DNA of 64,000 nt from Plectrocnemia conspersa (Eukaryota; Arthropoda; Insecta; Trichoptera; Polycentropodidae). The stretch is from positions 310,001 to 374,000 of the forward strand of contig VTFK01000004.1 in the NCBI GenBank assembly GCA_009617715.1, read 5' to 3'. Below, in pieces: positions 22,543 through 35,220 of the stretch. Under the pieces are notes generated by a model, which searched no databases, was not told the DNA's origin, and saw only the letters and a list, made by a program, of their open reading frames with translations. A program made the position numbers and the translations under genes. Within the stretch, counting starts at the first letter, position 1; each line of letters starts with the position of its first letter.

Positions 22543-25500
22543 ATGGTAAAGATAGCATATTAATGGTTCAAGATTTTCAATGAAATGTAATAAAATATTT
22601 AGGAAAAATTTAATTTAATTTTTTTCTTCTATAATTTTATTTTTCCTTGACTTAAACTACCAAAGTTTTATTTGTATTAAATTGTAAACACTTAAGTTAG
22701 GTAGGGAACAATTACAATTCAGAGTTTCTAAAAGAACTTCGACTTTATTTGTTATTTAAATAACAACTCATCAATAAGCAAAGCTATCCAACTTTGTAAC
22801 CATTGCTTTGTTCTCATCCAAAAGCTCACATTGTGGTTTAGCTATTATTATATATGATAAAATTAAATGGTAGCAATAAATATTTTTACAGTATAGGGTG
22901 CATTTCATGACATACGTATCAAAATAAATTAATAAATATATATTTAGGTAACAATAATTTAATAAAAATTTATATATAAAAAAATATACTGTAAAATAAA
23001 TATGAAAACCGTGTTAAAAGTAACATTTTTATTTTTTTAAGCATTTATTTATAAATAAATGTTACGGAAAAATTATTTATTATTACTATAAGAAATATCA
23101 TAATATTGTATTTTTTTTACCTGAGCCTCTAGAATTTGGATATTGATTTTTTTAAATTATTTTAGTTAAAAAATATTAGTAACGAGAGTACTAAATAAAT
23201 ACGTAGTTCAACGTGTGATTTTGTTATATGAAGTTGAAATGGCGAAAAGCTCAATTTTATAGCATACAGACGCAATGAAGCGCATTAATTTATGCACACG
23301 GTATTCAAAGTGTTAAAGTAGCGAAATAAATGACATATATAAGAACGGGTCAAGGACAAATTCACTCCTGTATGTCTGAGATTATAGTCAATAAACTCGA
23401 GTACTCGTCATAAATATTTACGATACACCTACCTGTGTGAAGCGAAACTTTTTCGAAACCCACCTAAAAAAAAGACATAATAAAAGGCCTAAAGTGGAAA
23501 CTTTGCGCCAGTTTTCAGCCAACTGGAAAATTCCATAATATCTCCTGAATTTTTCTCTCGGCTAATAGCGCCGCAAGAGAAAAAAAACGTTATTTGATTA
23601 TGGAATATGAAGGTTTGAAGCGCCTTGAACGAATTTGTGTACGAGAGAGCTTTGTCCTTGTTTTGCAGATTGATCCTTGTTAAAAGTATGTTTATCGATT
23701 GATATACATACATATATACAATACGCGTTAATAATATATTCCTGAATATTCAGATATGGTGCGTGATTATTAACGGTTTAGTGGTTTTATTGTTAATTTT
23801 CGCAGAAATTAATTTACAATGTTTCAGTCAGTGGTTCTTGAAATGTTTGAATTAATAAATTGCTTATATGTGTTGAAAATATTATTTTAATCGCTGGTTA
23901 CAACTTTTGTGATTCAGTTCAACTATACAATTTTAACCTCTTTCTATTTGATTAGTTATTCTCAACCACCATTTTGAAACTTTGCCGTCAGTTTAATCAG
24001 CGAGGGTCTTGTGCCCGCATTGAGTTATTTATAACTCTAGTATTATATATACAGTTTAATGAATTTACGTCTTTGAATAAGAAATTAAGACCAGACAAGA
24101 GCTTACCTCGGTGCTTTATTATATATTTTAGTATAATAAGGAACAAATAATGATCTTACGACGTTGGATGCACTTTGACACTAAAAATATTATTTTAATA
24201 TATTTTTTTTAAAGTAAAAATTATATTTTCCAATTATTGAAATATCATTTTTTTACTTACTATTTATTTTCACTTTAACTTACACATGATGGCATGACAA
24301 GTTTTCATTAAACATTTTTAGTAATTATGTATCATTAACGGTATATCTACAATACTATTTTTTCATTGACAATTATAACTCATAAGTATCTATTTGACTA
24401 ATTATTATTTTATTATTTAAATGCATATACCCTTAATTTATTATTTTTTAAATCACAACCAACAACAACTAATTAATAATTCATTACTAACATCACCTAA
24501 ATAATTAATATAATTTTTAAGCATACACATTAGGTAAATAAAAAATATTAAGATGTAATCTATTATAATACAAACTTATTACAATATTCGTGCCTACAAT
24601 TTATCTTATACACTCATTGCAAAAAAATATGTTTATTATTTTTTTATGAGAAACAACGCGCTTTAGTAAAACCGATAAACCTTCAGATTTTCTCCTGTTT
24701 CAACATTTTACGGTGTTATTATTTTTTCTCTACTTCAACAGTTTATGCGTAACAAACAACCCACTCTTATTTACAATGTTTCCCTTGTAATTAAATAATA
24801 AAAGTGTCTTCGGAGAATTTATGCGACGTGTTAAATTGTGGGTATTTGTTAACACATTTGAAATAATCGCGTTATAAAACAAAACGCTTAAAAGTCCTGA
24901 ACAAACAATTATTACCACTTCAGGAAACGATTTAATTGCGACGCTCTCGTCCTTTGTTAATATTTTCGGCTCTTAGTAATCCCTTCGGAACAATAGAACG
25001 ACAGATAATTGAATCGGGCACACAATTCGAAATGCGATAAACGACACGTCGTTATCGTTTACCTTAATGTATATAGAAAAAATACAACTGTCAAAGAATA
25101 GTACTGATCAATTTAAATCCTAAGGTATTAGATATTATATATTTTATTATTATACGTGAGGGTTTTAACCACGCGCATAATTTGTTTTAATTAAGAGATG
25201 CTAAACAAACAAGAAGATAAATTAACAGTCGGGCCACACACAGTATATTCACAACAATTGAAGAGAGAATAAAAGCGATCAAAATGTAACAAACCATAAG
25301 CGCCGCAAAACTACTCTTTACTTGGAAAGGACGCGCGCTAGATAATACATTAACTTTGCGCATAATAGTATTGTATTCTACTCTTGAGTAACATACGCTA
25401 ATGTGGCTGTTTCTATTTTACAGCATTAAAACACGTTGTGGGTGCCCTAAAGAAGTGATGCAATTGGCTGGTAAACATCCTCACCTGCGATTCACCAGAG

Positions 25501-27169
25501 CGGTTAAGACAGCAGTAGAGCATCGTGAGAACACATCAAGACAAACGCAGCTGCTATACCGAAATTACATAATTGTTTCGTTGTGACAACAATTATGAAG
25601 TTCAATATTAATAAAATAATAGTTAATGAAAATGTCGAAGAAAATGCTTAGAGGAAAATGTCTCATTACTGTTTAACATATAAAAAGTACACATAAAAAT
25701 ATTATAATACATTTACATATGCATAAATAAAATAGTGCCTTGACGTTGATTTGACAAGTAGATAAATTTTCTGTAGCTTATAAGCAAATCCCTTCACATT
25801 AAGCTCCACACTCAAGTAATAAATCACGGATGTGTATTCTCATTTTTCAGCACAGATGCTGTTTCGTTGTTTATCATACGAGTTATGGTACACGAAAAGG
25901 GCATCTGTCGCACACGAAGAATAATAATACCACATAGTGAGTTGTAGCAAAATAAATGAAACCATAGTATGTGTGCCTTTGCCCGCCCCGTGAAAATGCT
26001 TTTTTTGGAATGAACAAAGTTAGTACCTTCGGAAAAACACGATCCTTTGTCGGTGCGAAATTCAAGGGTTGTCATTTTTTGTCACATCGGTAGCTATGTT
26101 CAACAAGTGTGTTTTTTACGTAAAAGGTTGCCCTTGTCTGTCAGCACGACAATAAATATAACGTTAAAAGTATTTATCGCGTTTGTACAAATAATAGCTT
26201 GAAAATTACGCTAATTAAATAAAATGAATATTTATTAATAAATAAATATATTTTTTTATCATTTACTTATTAACATTAACTAAATATCTTTCATTTTTTT
26301 ATATATAAAAATATATTAAAAAATAATCAATAAAGTGTTAAAAATTTTCCAATTAAATTAGATTTAATAGAATAAATCATTGCATTTGATAAAAAAAATT
26401 TAATCAAAATACTTTTTTATTTTATATAATATACATTAACATACCTACATATGTATATCATCAAAAAAATGCAAATGTAATTAGTAAATTCTGTTTAAAA
26501 CCATTTAGAACAGGTCACGTATCTCTTCAGTACTATATTAACTGAAAGTTGTAATTATGAGTTTCCATGAAATATGTTAAAGTATGAGATCAAAGAAAGC
26601 GCGAAATTATAAAATTTAGTTATATTTTTTTTGCAATCTGTATTTCCATCCCGAAATATATCACGTGATTAAATCATCCATTAGCGATTAATCAATTATT
26701 ATTATTTTTAATCATACAGTCGATCTCTCCGCAATAAATATATATACCAATTTGTTGTAATGTTACTCTAATCATTTATTGTATTTCCGTACACTTGAAC
26801 CAGTGATTTTGAAAATGGGGCAAGATCATTTTATTAAAAAAAAATACAGCTAATTTTAATTAAAAATAAACTATATAATATATATATATATATTAAAAAA
26901 TATATAAAAGTTATTTCATACTTGCTAGTTACACTTTTATTTTCATAATTATGATAATTTTAATCATTGTAATTTTATTGAAATAAGGCCCATAAATATT
27001 AGAAAGAAAGGAAGAATCATCACATCAGAAAGTAAAGATAGCTCGGAGCTAAATTAGTACAGATCATTGAATTTAACTTTAAGGTTTGAAACCCCTAGGG
27101 GTGTGACATTGTAACCAGTAAGATGCAGGTGAATTTTATTAGATTGTTTTTTCCGAGCGGTGGTGGAGA
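22543..27169. other. AT-rich, gene-poor stretch with scattered GC-richer patches
   Basis: Patches at 23.20-23.70, 24.94-25.07, 25.26-25.59 and 25.83-26.12 kb have better composition but no recognised product. The plus frame at 25401-25586 follows an acceptor-like TTTCTATTTTACAG at 25423. Its reverse complement also shows an open stretch ending at CGCAG|GTGAGG. The overlapping minus frames at 25824-26075 are unknown to me. A (TA)n tract lies at about 26881-26893. Confidence 0.35.
23433..23463 (-). CDS. candidate 31-nt microexon
   Basis: On the minus strand a very good acceptor (TATTATGTCTTTTTTTTAG) is followed after 31 bases by a consensus donor (CACACAG|GTAGGT). The encoded piece in one frame is VGFEKVSLHT. 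It lies on the same strand as, and transcriptionally upstream of, the Epac exon. Thirty-one bases is not a multiple of three, so alone it could not sit between the phase-0 exit at 32407 and the phase-0 entry at 19392. It would need a partner exon, or it is chance. Confidence 0.22.
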
Positions 27170-27218
27170 AGCTGGCGCAGGGATGATGTCCATGGAGGAC
27201 ATCATCCCTGCGCCAGCT
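27170..27218. repeat. perfect 22-bp hairpin, GC-rich
   Basis: Arms 27170-27191 and 27197-27218 are exact reverse complements around a 5-base loop (ATGGA). The arm starts AGCTGGCGCAGGG and is about 60% GC in strongly AT-rich surroundings. There are no mismatches. It is not a typical intrinsic terminator in this genome and is too perfect and short for a usual animal pre-miRNA. Confidence 0.95.
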
Positions 27219-29227
27219 AAAACATCTACAAAATGTGACGACTCAAAAATATGTTATCGCGATATGTGCACTAGGCAAAATAGAAATATAAAGTTGGCCT
27301 AAATATGAAACAAAATTATTCAGTGTAGCGATAACAATATATATATATATATATTATTGAACCTTAATTTTTATTATCTGGACATTCATTATTGCCAAAT
27401 GATCGGGAGTTTGGTGTTGTAGAAATGATAATTACAAATCAAACAAAATACAATTTTGCTACACGAAATGAATAGTTCGTATCTCACGAATTTGAGCTAA
27501 ATATAAATTATTTTTTTACATTGAAAAATCATTCAATAAATTTGCGTTATATTTTCATTCCAAATATAACATACATATTTGATAGAAATCAAAATGTAAA
27601 ACAAATATATAAAATAAATTAAATGTATACAAACAGCATATTTTATTATTTTATTTAATATAAATCTGATTTTGGCTTTTCATTATTTATTTACAAGTTA
27701 CTCTCGGTAAGCCTATTATGGTTCAATTATAAGTAATGCATTAAAAAGTTATTTAATATTAAAAAGCTTCCATTTACAAATTACATAATAACATATTATG
27801 TAATAAATCCGGGATATTCTTGGGCTTTTAATTGACAGGCACTTCCCCTCAGTATATATTATATATACTGTTTACAAGTTTTCAGGTATTCTCCTTATCA
27901 ACTTTATACGGTAATTAAATTTTCATAAGTGAAATTTGGCGAACAACTTCTGCGAGATTTGAAATCTCTGCTCTTTAAAATCTGATGATATTTCCATTTC
28001 GAAGCGAGAATTCCTTCTTTCACTCACTTTTGCCATTTTGGATTGCAATTGACTCTGTAGAATATTTTTTATTTATTTCAAAAGCACCATATAAATTTGA
28101 CAACAAAAATAGCTTTAAGATTGCATCGAAATAGTTGTTGAAAACTTTCTTGGCTTTCGATTAAAAGTTCACAATTCAAGAACAAGCTGGAAATAACGCA
28201 ATAAGTAATATAATAAAAGAATTCTCAACGGTCGACGCTTTTTCTTACTCGCGTGCGTGCGATTTCAAGTTTCAGCTTAAAAGGAAACTTTGGAGCTTTA
28301 ATTAAAACACATTAGTCTTGCAGCGAGTGGTACCCAACGTTAGTGAAATTCGCAGTGGGTATATAATTAATAAAGTTGATTAAAATTATGGAGAGTATTT
28401 ATGTTGCAAAAGCACTGATGTATTACTTTTTCCCATTCCTCAAAAATATAAATGATATGTATGTACTCATTGAAGATATACGTAAATACAACACTACAAA
28501 AAAAATATTTCAATCCTATTCTATGCTTTGAATGTGCAATTGAGAATTAAAGAGGGGATGGAAGTAGTAGTATAAGTGAATCCGCAAGTGAAAAGCACTA
28601 AGCGTATTCTTAACTACTGAAATCGAATTAAAAAAATCAAGAGCTTTTCGCAAACATACTATTAGTTAAAAACGTGCAGTGAACACTTAATATTGAAAGC
28701 CATATTTTTTTGCAAATATTAAATACATTTTTAATTTATACATAGAGTTGTTGGTTGACTCAAATCTAAAGTAAAGAAATGGTTGCTTCATAACATAAGA
28801 CCAGGTATGGGTTTTGTACATACACGTCTTGGTAGAATTAATAAAAAATTCTATATCTATAAATCGTACTTTTTGTTGTATTTCTCTATTTTTAGTAAAA
28901 ATATCAGTACAGAGCCACCACTTCGAAAAAAATTAGATCTTGATCTTGTCACCAGTGAAGCTTAAAAAATTTTACATCAAAGTCTAAACTCAAGCAGCTA
29001 ATTAGTCTTTCTACCTCAATTGTCCGATTTAGCTCCTTTGATTCAATAACTTGAGCCTCGACACTATGACGCAAAAAGACGTTACAAAAAATCCAACACC
29101 ACGTAAAATATTACTCAAATTTTACGTTGCTTCAATATTCGAAAGCTATGATTTAAAATGTTTTTCATAAATACCGTAAAATTAATATAATTTATTAAAT
29201 TGTATTATTTTTTTATTTGCTAATATA
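27219..29227. other. AT-rich stretch, no gene supported
   Basis: An (AT)n tract lies at 27337-27354. A GC-richer patch at 28220-28360 has no open frame of note. The plus frame 28783-28965 and the following PQLSDLAP at about 29015 faintly recall mariner 'PYSPDLAP', but the neighbourhood does not support a call. Confidence 0.4.
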
Positions 29228-29480
29228 TACTCAGTTGTAACGCATTGGGCTTACACTAACAGGTGTAAGCCCAATGCGCTACAACTGAGTAAGTTAATCA
29301 GACACAATGAATACCTACAAGCATTAACCACCAGACTGATATGTTCTGACACTGCAGCTGGGACCGATTTTCTTTTAATAACAGCGCATTTTTATAAATA
29401 AAAGTTCGAGTGCCACTGCCGGGGCTCGAACCCGCAACCTCAGAATTACTAATCTGAGACGTTATGGACTATGTTAAGCA
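29228..29480 (-). mobile_element. tRNA-derived SINE with foldback tail (SINE-1 type)
   Basis: Read on the minus strand it starts with a tRNA-like 3' half: CTCAGATTAGTAATTCTGAG forms an anticodon-like arm, then GGTTGCGGGTTCGAGCCCCGG has a near-consensus pol III B box. The body (TTTATTTATAAAAATGC, then ATTAAAA..AAATCGG) and the segment TCTGATTAACTTACTCAGTTG match the plus-strand copy at 49158-49385. The end is a 29-bp inverted repeat (29228-29256 and 29263-29291, one mismatch, 6-base loop) whose arm is the SINE tail itself, so the tail is duplicated head to head. Confidence 0.85.
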
Positions 29481-29491
29481 ATGTATGAACC

Positions 29492-32406
29492 TATATTTAT
29501 AAGAAAAAATTAATTCATATATATATTTAATATAAATTATTAAAAAAAAAAAAATAGGTTATAAATATAGATTTTTTTGCTTAATTTACACTATTTTTAT
29601 ATACTCTCTTATGATTTTTAATGGATTTTAATTTATTTACTATGTATTATAATAATGTATCGTATAATAATCATGATTCATAAATGTTTTATTAATAAAT
29701 ATAATAATAGGAGAAAAATAAATTAAATCTGATGATATCACATGAGCTTTGACTACAGAACAAATTAAAGTTAAGGGTCATTATTATCGATTTTAATTAT
29801 TTATCTAGTAAGCCTCCCTTAATATGTAACATAATATCACACCATTAACTACTATTTCGCAGTATTAAAGCAGAAAATCTTAAGCTTTTGATTGTTAATT
29901 TAAAAATATGCGTATTAATTATGATACATATTATCATTTAAATACGGGTTATTTTATTAAATTAATCATATTAGTATTTATTTAAAAAATAAAATATATA
30001 ATACATAATCAAGATTTTCCGAATGACTTATATTTTTACATAATATTGAAGCCACACTTCGCTTACCTCAGTATTATATTTTCAATTATCAAAGTTTCGT
30101 TCATCGTTTAAATCGCAGAATTAATTAAAATCCTATAGCGATTGTACGTATGATATTACTTATACAAACATAATACATATAATTTGAATGAAGCCCTTCA
30201 AAAACAAATTGTACTCCATAGAAAGGTTTCTATTTAATTAAAATTACATTTGACATGAACGTCCATATCACATAAAAAACGTCTGAGAATGATTTGATCT
30301 TGATGTATTAAAAAATAAATTGTTTATGAAAAGCTTTAATCAATAATATATTTTTTTTGTGATATTAAGCGTATTATATTATTTGCAAAATAAGAAAAAA
30401 GCAAAGGACCTAATGATCGTCGCAGAGCTTTTTTGCTTAACCTTTTAGCTTATTGGCTTTCAACTCCGAAAACGTTTATTATATTTTCACGCTCATATAA
30501 CACGATTTTATATCTTGTTGTAAAAACGGAGAGGCATGTATCATGTGTTTTTAGATATTTATGACCAAGTATGTATAGAATGTAACGTAAATATATTAAA
30601 CTTTATTTTAAAAATGTTTTTGAAAGTAAAATGTTCGGGGTAGAACATATAAAAAAAATCTTTTCTACAAAATTCCTCGGTATTTAACTATTTTGTTTTG
30701 TCAAATTACTCATTATGAGTTTTTATGATTGATTATAACATACATAAGAAATGTAAAATGTAAAGAAAATCTTTGAGTACTTTGGAATTCATTTAAACAA
30801 TCGTGCTACGGTAACATTGTTTTAAATTTTTTTTTTACAAAATTCGGTCTAAAAGTTTATTTTACATATATAATTATACGAAACAGTTTTGTGATTATTA
30901 ATTAAATTACCTTTTTGTTAAAATTTCATGTGTTTGACTTAAAATATAAAGGTCTAAGAAAATGCGCACAAAAAGGTAAGAATTCTATATTTACTTTTTT
31001 TTGTTTTGTATTGTAAATATTTCATATAATAACATGTGACATTTACATATAAAAAATATCAGTATGGAGAAGACAATGTTAAGAATAATAATAAAAAATA
31101 TGATTCTTGTTAACCTTGTAGTAATATTTTTTTTTGCGTTTCACGCGATATTTACGATGCGTATGAATAATCTCAATTACCGTAAAGGGTACACTAGAAC
31201 GGCCCCAATGTGGAAATTATCCAACAGTACCTTGAAAGCTTTGGCGAAAGGCCTCATATTGTAACAGTCGATTGATCAAGGAAAGCGGCAACGATCCTTT
31301 ATGCTCAACTTGATGTCAATGATGAAAGCGGATCTTTAAATAAATCACCAAGAGTGGTTATTTTCGGATCTAACATATATTTATAGACTCAATGATTTGT
31401 TTATAAAATTAAACTCAAGAGTTAAAATTAGTAAATTGGTTTACATCACTGATTTGCTTGCGATGAAATCCCAGAGTATAATTTATTAAAACAGCATTAC
31501 ATAAAATATTAAAAAATACTCTCAAATACAAATCATAGACTCTCGGACTCTCAAGACTTTCCAATTTGACTTTTCTAAATTTTTCATATATTTTATATAA
31601 TTAAACTTTAAAATTATTTAAAAAAAAATATTATACGCAAACAGGTAAATATAATACAAACTATTAATTAAAGTTTATGGCACTTTCTAACTATATTATT
31701 TCCAGTATATATTAATTTACGTAGCTGGTAATTCTAGTTTATGGTACTTATCGCTTATATTGTTTCTAGCATAAATTTATATACTGATTGGAAACTCTTA
31801 AGTGGCAATTTAAATCGCATTAACCCTTAAATGCAACGTGTTGCCATTTTCTAACAAACTGAACTTTAATCGATAAAGTTTATAGAGTCGATTGTCTATA
31901 TATTGTCAAATATACTGTAGATGTATAATAATGTATAAGTATCTAAATCTTACTATATTGTTTGTGCAAAGAAACACAACAATAATAAAAGCAAATGTTT
32001 TTAAAATATTAACATAAATAAAAATAATATTATTATTTTCAGACGACGACGATAAGCGGCGCGAACTCACATTTATATTAAATAAATATTGTATTTTATG
32101 TGATTTATAACTATTACAAATGTAATAATAATTAATCTTAAATGCATAATGCTTAAACTTTTTGTTATTTCAACCTGGCGTTGAGTAAAACGTACGTAAT
32201 ATTAAATGTATTATTTATCACACGCCATATAAGCTCGAAACTCTTAAAGCGATTCTCAAAGCCCTTTTGAGCTTAAAAGGATAAAACTTCGCACGCGTCA
32301 ACCAAAAACGGAAAGCTGTATATTTTCCAGCATAAAAGCTTTATATACATGTCCATTATAATAATAAACCTACTATTCTTTTTTAAGAGTATAATACAAT
32401 TATTAC
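29492..32406. other. AT-rich stretch, no gene supported
   Basis: The plus frame 31064-31264 (66 codons) has a hydrophobic start and a GC-richer end with RKGYTRTAPMWKLSNSTLKA. It is not recognised. The sequence ATTTTCAGACGACGACGATA near 32035 is acceptor-like without a following frame. Everything else is A/T runs. Confidence 0.4.
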
Positions 32407-32545
32407 CTGTGCCATTTCCATTCCTCTGCTGGCATTTCGTATCGTTATATTTCCCTCGAGAATATTTCCGCAGACTTTAGCCGTAATGAAGTCGACCATT
32501 CGATCCATTATGTATACTCCGGTTAAATTATTTATACGGAATGAT
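32407..32545 (-). CDS. candidate internal or first coding exon, product unknown
   Basis: On the minus strand a long pyrimidine tract (TTTTTTCTCTACCATTC, then TTTTCGTCTCGCCGAG) precedes 139 bases that stay open through FRINNLTGVYIMDRMVDFIT, then AKVCGNILEGNITIR and NASRGMEMAQ. It ends at a good donor CAG|GTAATA in phase 0. An internal ATG at 32508 would give 34 codons if this were a first exon. The codon and residue mix looks coding. It shares strand and exit phase with the entry of the Epac exon at 19392, so direct splicing would keep the frame. I do not recognise the peptide in Epac proteins. Another minus-strand gene is equally possible. Confidence 0.42.
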
Positions 32546-33124
32546 CTCGGCGAGACGAAAAGAATGGTAGAGAAAAAAGTACATAAGAATATCCCTAACG
32601 AGTGAAAGTTTAATAATTTATTATTGCACGCTTATGTACCCTTTCTTATCGAAATGTGTTTTGTGAGAAAATATAGCCCGAGGACTTAAATATGTACATC
32701 GAAAACCTTATTTTATATATAGTTTCGTAACTAGATTAGCAAGAGGCTTTGAATTTATAAGACATTTACATATCTTCTACATAAAAATATATTTTTATTT
32801 TATGGATTATCTTAGAGATACTATTATATAAAACCCACACATTCGTACAATATTTTTTATACCTAGCTACTAATAAAATATTTATATTATCGTATTTAAA
32901 ATAAGAATAATTCACATATGTCATTTTCTGAAAAAACAATGCAATACATTACAATATGTTAATATATTTAGTTTTAAATCATAAGGCAATATATCTTTGT
33001 AAAATATTTTATATACACACTTATATTTTAAATTTTTCATTCTAGATAGTTAACCTATTTTTTACGATTTCTTATATATACTTATGATACATTTATTTAT
33101 CTTTAAGTACATATATTTTTCATA
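32546..33124. other. AT-rich stretch
   Basis: No open frame, repeat or signal I can support, apart from the pyrimidine tract next to the preceding exon candidate. Confidence 0.5.
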
Positions 33125-34060
33125 TTAAAATATATTTAAATTATTTTTTATGTTGATGTGAATAAAATTTTGGTAGTTATCGTGTTTACAAAAACACACA
33201 TAAATGACAAAAAAATTTGAAAGATTTTTTTTAAGGGAAGCAATGATTTTTTTATACGCCCTTATTGAAAAAAATAGATTTCGAATTAGACTGCTAAAAT
33301 ATTTAAGAACATCTATTTTTAGAACAGTTTTAATAAAAACACATAAATGGCATCGTGTCTTTACAAAAAACACATGTATGTAAAAAAATGTAAAAAAAAC
33401 AATATTTTTTATTTGCAATTTATTTTTAAAAAAACATTGACTATACTTGAACATTTTTTTTAACTTATACACGATTCTTAAAAAAAATATAAAGCACTTT
33501 TAAAAACATATTTGAATTTATTTTAAATTCTATTATTTAATGTTTTTAAATGAAATTATAATTTTTTTATTTTTTAATAACCACTATTTTAAAACAAATT
33601 AGCGGTTCAGTCAAAATAAGATTCTTAACAGTTGATATGAATTAAATAATGGCATTTATCTTGTCTTTAAAAACCCTCATAATTATAAAAAAAAACTTTT
33701 TTTTATAATTTAATTTCTATTCTAAAACTCCTTTCTCAAAATTTTTTTTTTATTGAGTTACGATTTTTTTAATAGCCGCTATTTCAAAACAAGTTTCTGG
33801 ATAAGGATATTTACAATATCTATTTTTAGAACAAGTTTTATGTAGATCTAATTGAAATTAGGACTATTATCGTGTCTTAAAAAAAACATAAAAATTATGA
33901 AAAATGTGAGAAAAATAATTATTTGTTATTTATTTTCAATCTGTATTTTAAAATATTTTTAACAATTAACTTTTTTCTCTAATATTTTTTTCAACGCAGA
34001 TATGAACTTTTTATATTTTTTATGTAGCCGCTTTTAAATGTTTTTTTTTATTTAATATTT
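33125..34060. repeat. AT-rich tandem array, about 4 diverged units
   Basis: The word group 'GAATTAAAAT..GG.A.TTATCGTGTCTTTA' plus AAAA.CACATAAAT recurs near 33155-33205, 33330-33385, 33635-33695 and 33850-33905. Each is followed by a T-rich stretch and CTATTTTTAGAACA or TATTTTAAAACA. Units are about 180-310 bases and strongly diverged. The 115-codon minus frame across 33125-33472 is a by-product of the A/T repeats, not a gene. Confidence 0.75.
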
Positions 34061-34139
34061 TAAATTAGGATTTGCTCAGACTTTAGATCAGGCTTGCTTA
34101 TATATTTAACTGAGATTTTTACAATAGAAATATAAATAA

Positions 34140-34900
34140 ATGTAAAATATGTCACTTTTTTGCAAAATAGTGGCAAATTTAAAAACTTTCATATCTCCGT
34201 TGGATAAAATTCTACATAAAATTTTACTAAATGAAAATGTTTAAAAGTCAAATCTGCATCGAAATAAAATATATAAAAAAAAATAGTTTTTTGCTTCAAA
34301 ACAAGCTATATATTAGATTGATCGGACCCCCATACAAGCTTTTATAAGACTTGAAATTTAGTTACCGCATTTAATTCCTTTGTTTTTTAAAGAATAACAA
34401 TTAAATTTTGCTATATTATAGAATTCTTAAACAAGAATTTTTTTTTGTAAAATGATGGAAAATTTAAAAACTTAAAAAAGTATCATAACTTCATCGAATG
34501 AAATCCTACAAAAAATGTGCCTCATAAAGAATGTTTAGAAGCTAAGTCTGCAACGAAATAAAATATAAAAAAATAGCTTTTTGCTTCAAAACAAGCGATG
34601 TATTAGATCGATCGGACCCCTTTTTGAATAATAAAGTTAACGCTCTTAATTCCTTTGTTTTAATGACTAAGAATTGAATTTTTGTTATTGTATAAAATTC
34701 ATGAGCACCCCCTTAATATTTGGTATGAAAAATATATATTTTTTTCAAAATGGCGAAAAATTTAAAAAGTGCAACATCATTACTCAGTTAAATAAAATCC
34801 TATTAAAAATTGGGTAAATACAAAACGTTTAAAAGCTATACCTTCATCGAAATAAAATATAAAAAATAAGCAATTTGTAGAAAAAAAATTACTTTGCTAT
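34140..34900. repeat. tandem array, 3 units of about 290 bp
   Basis: Three units begin near 34150, 34440 and 34740. Shared order: TTTTTT.CAAAAT.G..AAATTTAAAAA, TAAAATCCTA..AAAAAT, GTTTAAAAGCTA, TGCATCGAAATAAAATATA, and in the first two units TTTTTGCTTCAAAACAAGC and GATCGGACCCC, then TTAATTCCTTTGTTTT. The third unit ends early. No coding content. It adjoins the array at 33.1-34.06 kb and the mariner fossil that follows. Confidence 0.88.
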
Positions 34901-34954
34901 AAATACTGTAAAAAATCTTAAACCTGGCCAAACAATAACAAAAAACTTTAATTG

Positions 34955-35220
34955 TGATTAGCTAGATCGTTTGCACGAAGAAGTACAAAAGAACTAAATT
35001 GCTCAACAGAAGTCAATTAGTTTACAATACAAGAATGCGCATTCTCATGTGACGAAATAGGCTTTCTCATCCACATTATTCTTTAGACCTTGCTCATTCC
35101 GACTAAAATTTATTTAACTGATGTACCACTGCTTAGAAGAATAAATCTAAAGTGCAGATGATGTGAAAAGGTGCTATCGAAATATTTAAAAGCCTCCAAA
35201 ATATAATGCTAATGTATTAA
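34955..35220 (+). pseudogene. mariner/Tc1-family transposase remnant
   Basis: The plus strand reads LDRLHEEVQKN, then after frameshifts NAHSHVTK and LLDLAHSD, and later DDVKR. These align in order with the mariner blocks 'QLDRLHEEVQKKRP', 'HDNARPHV...', 'HPPYSPDLAPSD' and 'DDVK..L..FF'. The terminal inverted repeats are not identified. The catalytic D34D pattern is lost. It is an old, broken copy. Confidence 0.7.

Noticed and set aside
25401..25586. Host gene or endonuclease-RT tail at the GC-richer plus ORF
   Set aside because: LAGKH faintly recalls RTE-type tails but nothing else aligns. The opposite strand is equally open. Left unassigned.
27170..27218. Pre-microRNA
   Set aside because: The 22-bp stem is perfectly paired with a 5-base loop and no lower stem. 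Animal pre-miRNAs are longer, imperfect hairpins.
28783..29110. Possible second mariner remnant (PQLSDLAP)
   Set aside because: Only one weak motif matches. The preceding and following sequence shows no other mariner block.
29380..29470. True tRNA gene
   Set aside because: The B box is good but no A box, acceptor stem or 7-base anticodon loop can be drawn. The body continues into a SINE with a second copy.
33125..33472. 115-codon minus-strand ORF
   Set aside because: Phe/Lys/Ile/Asn-rich translation of an A/T tandem repeat. No domain, and it spans repeat-unit joins.
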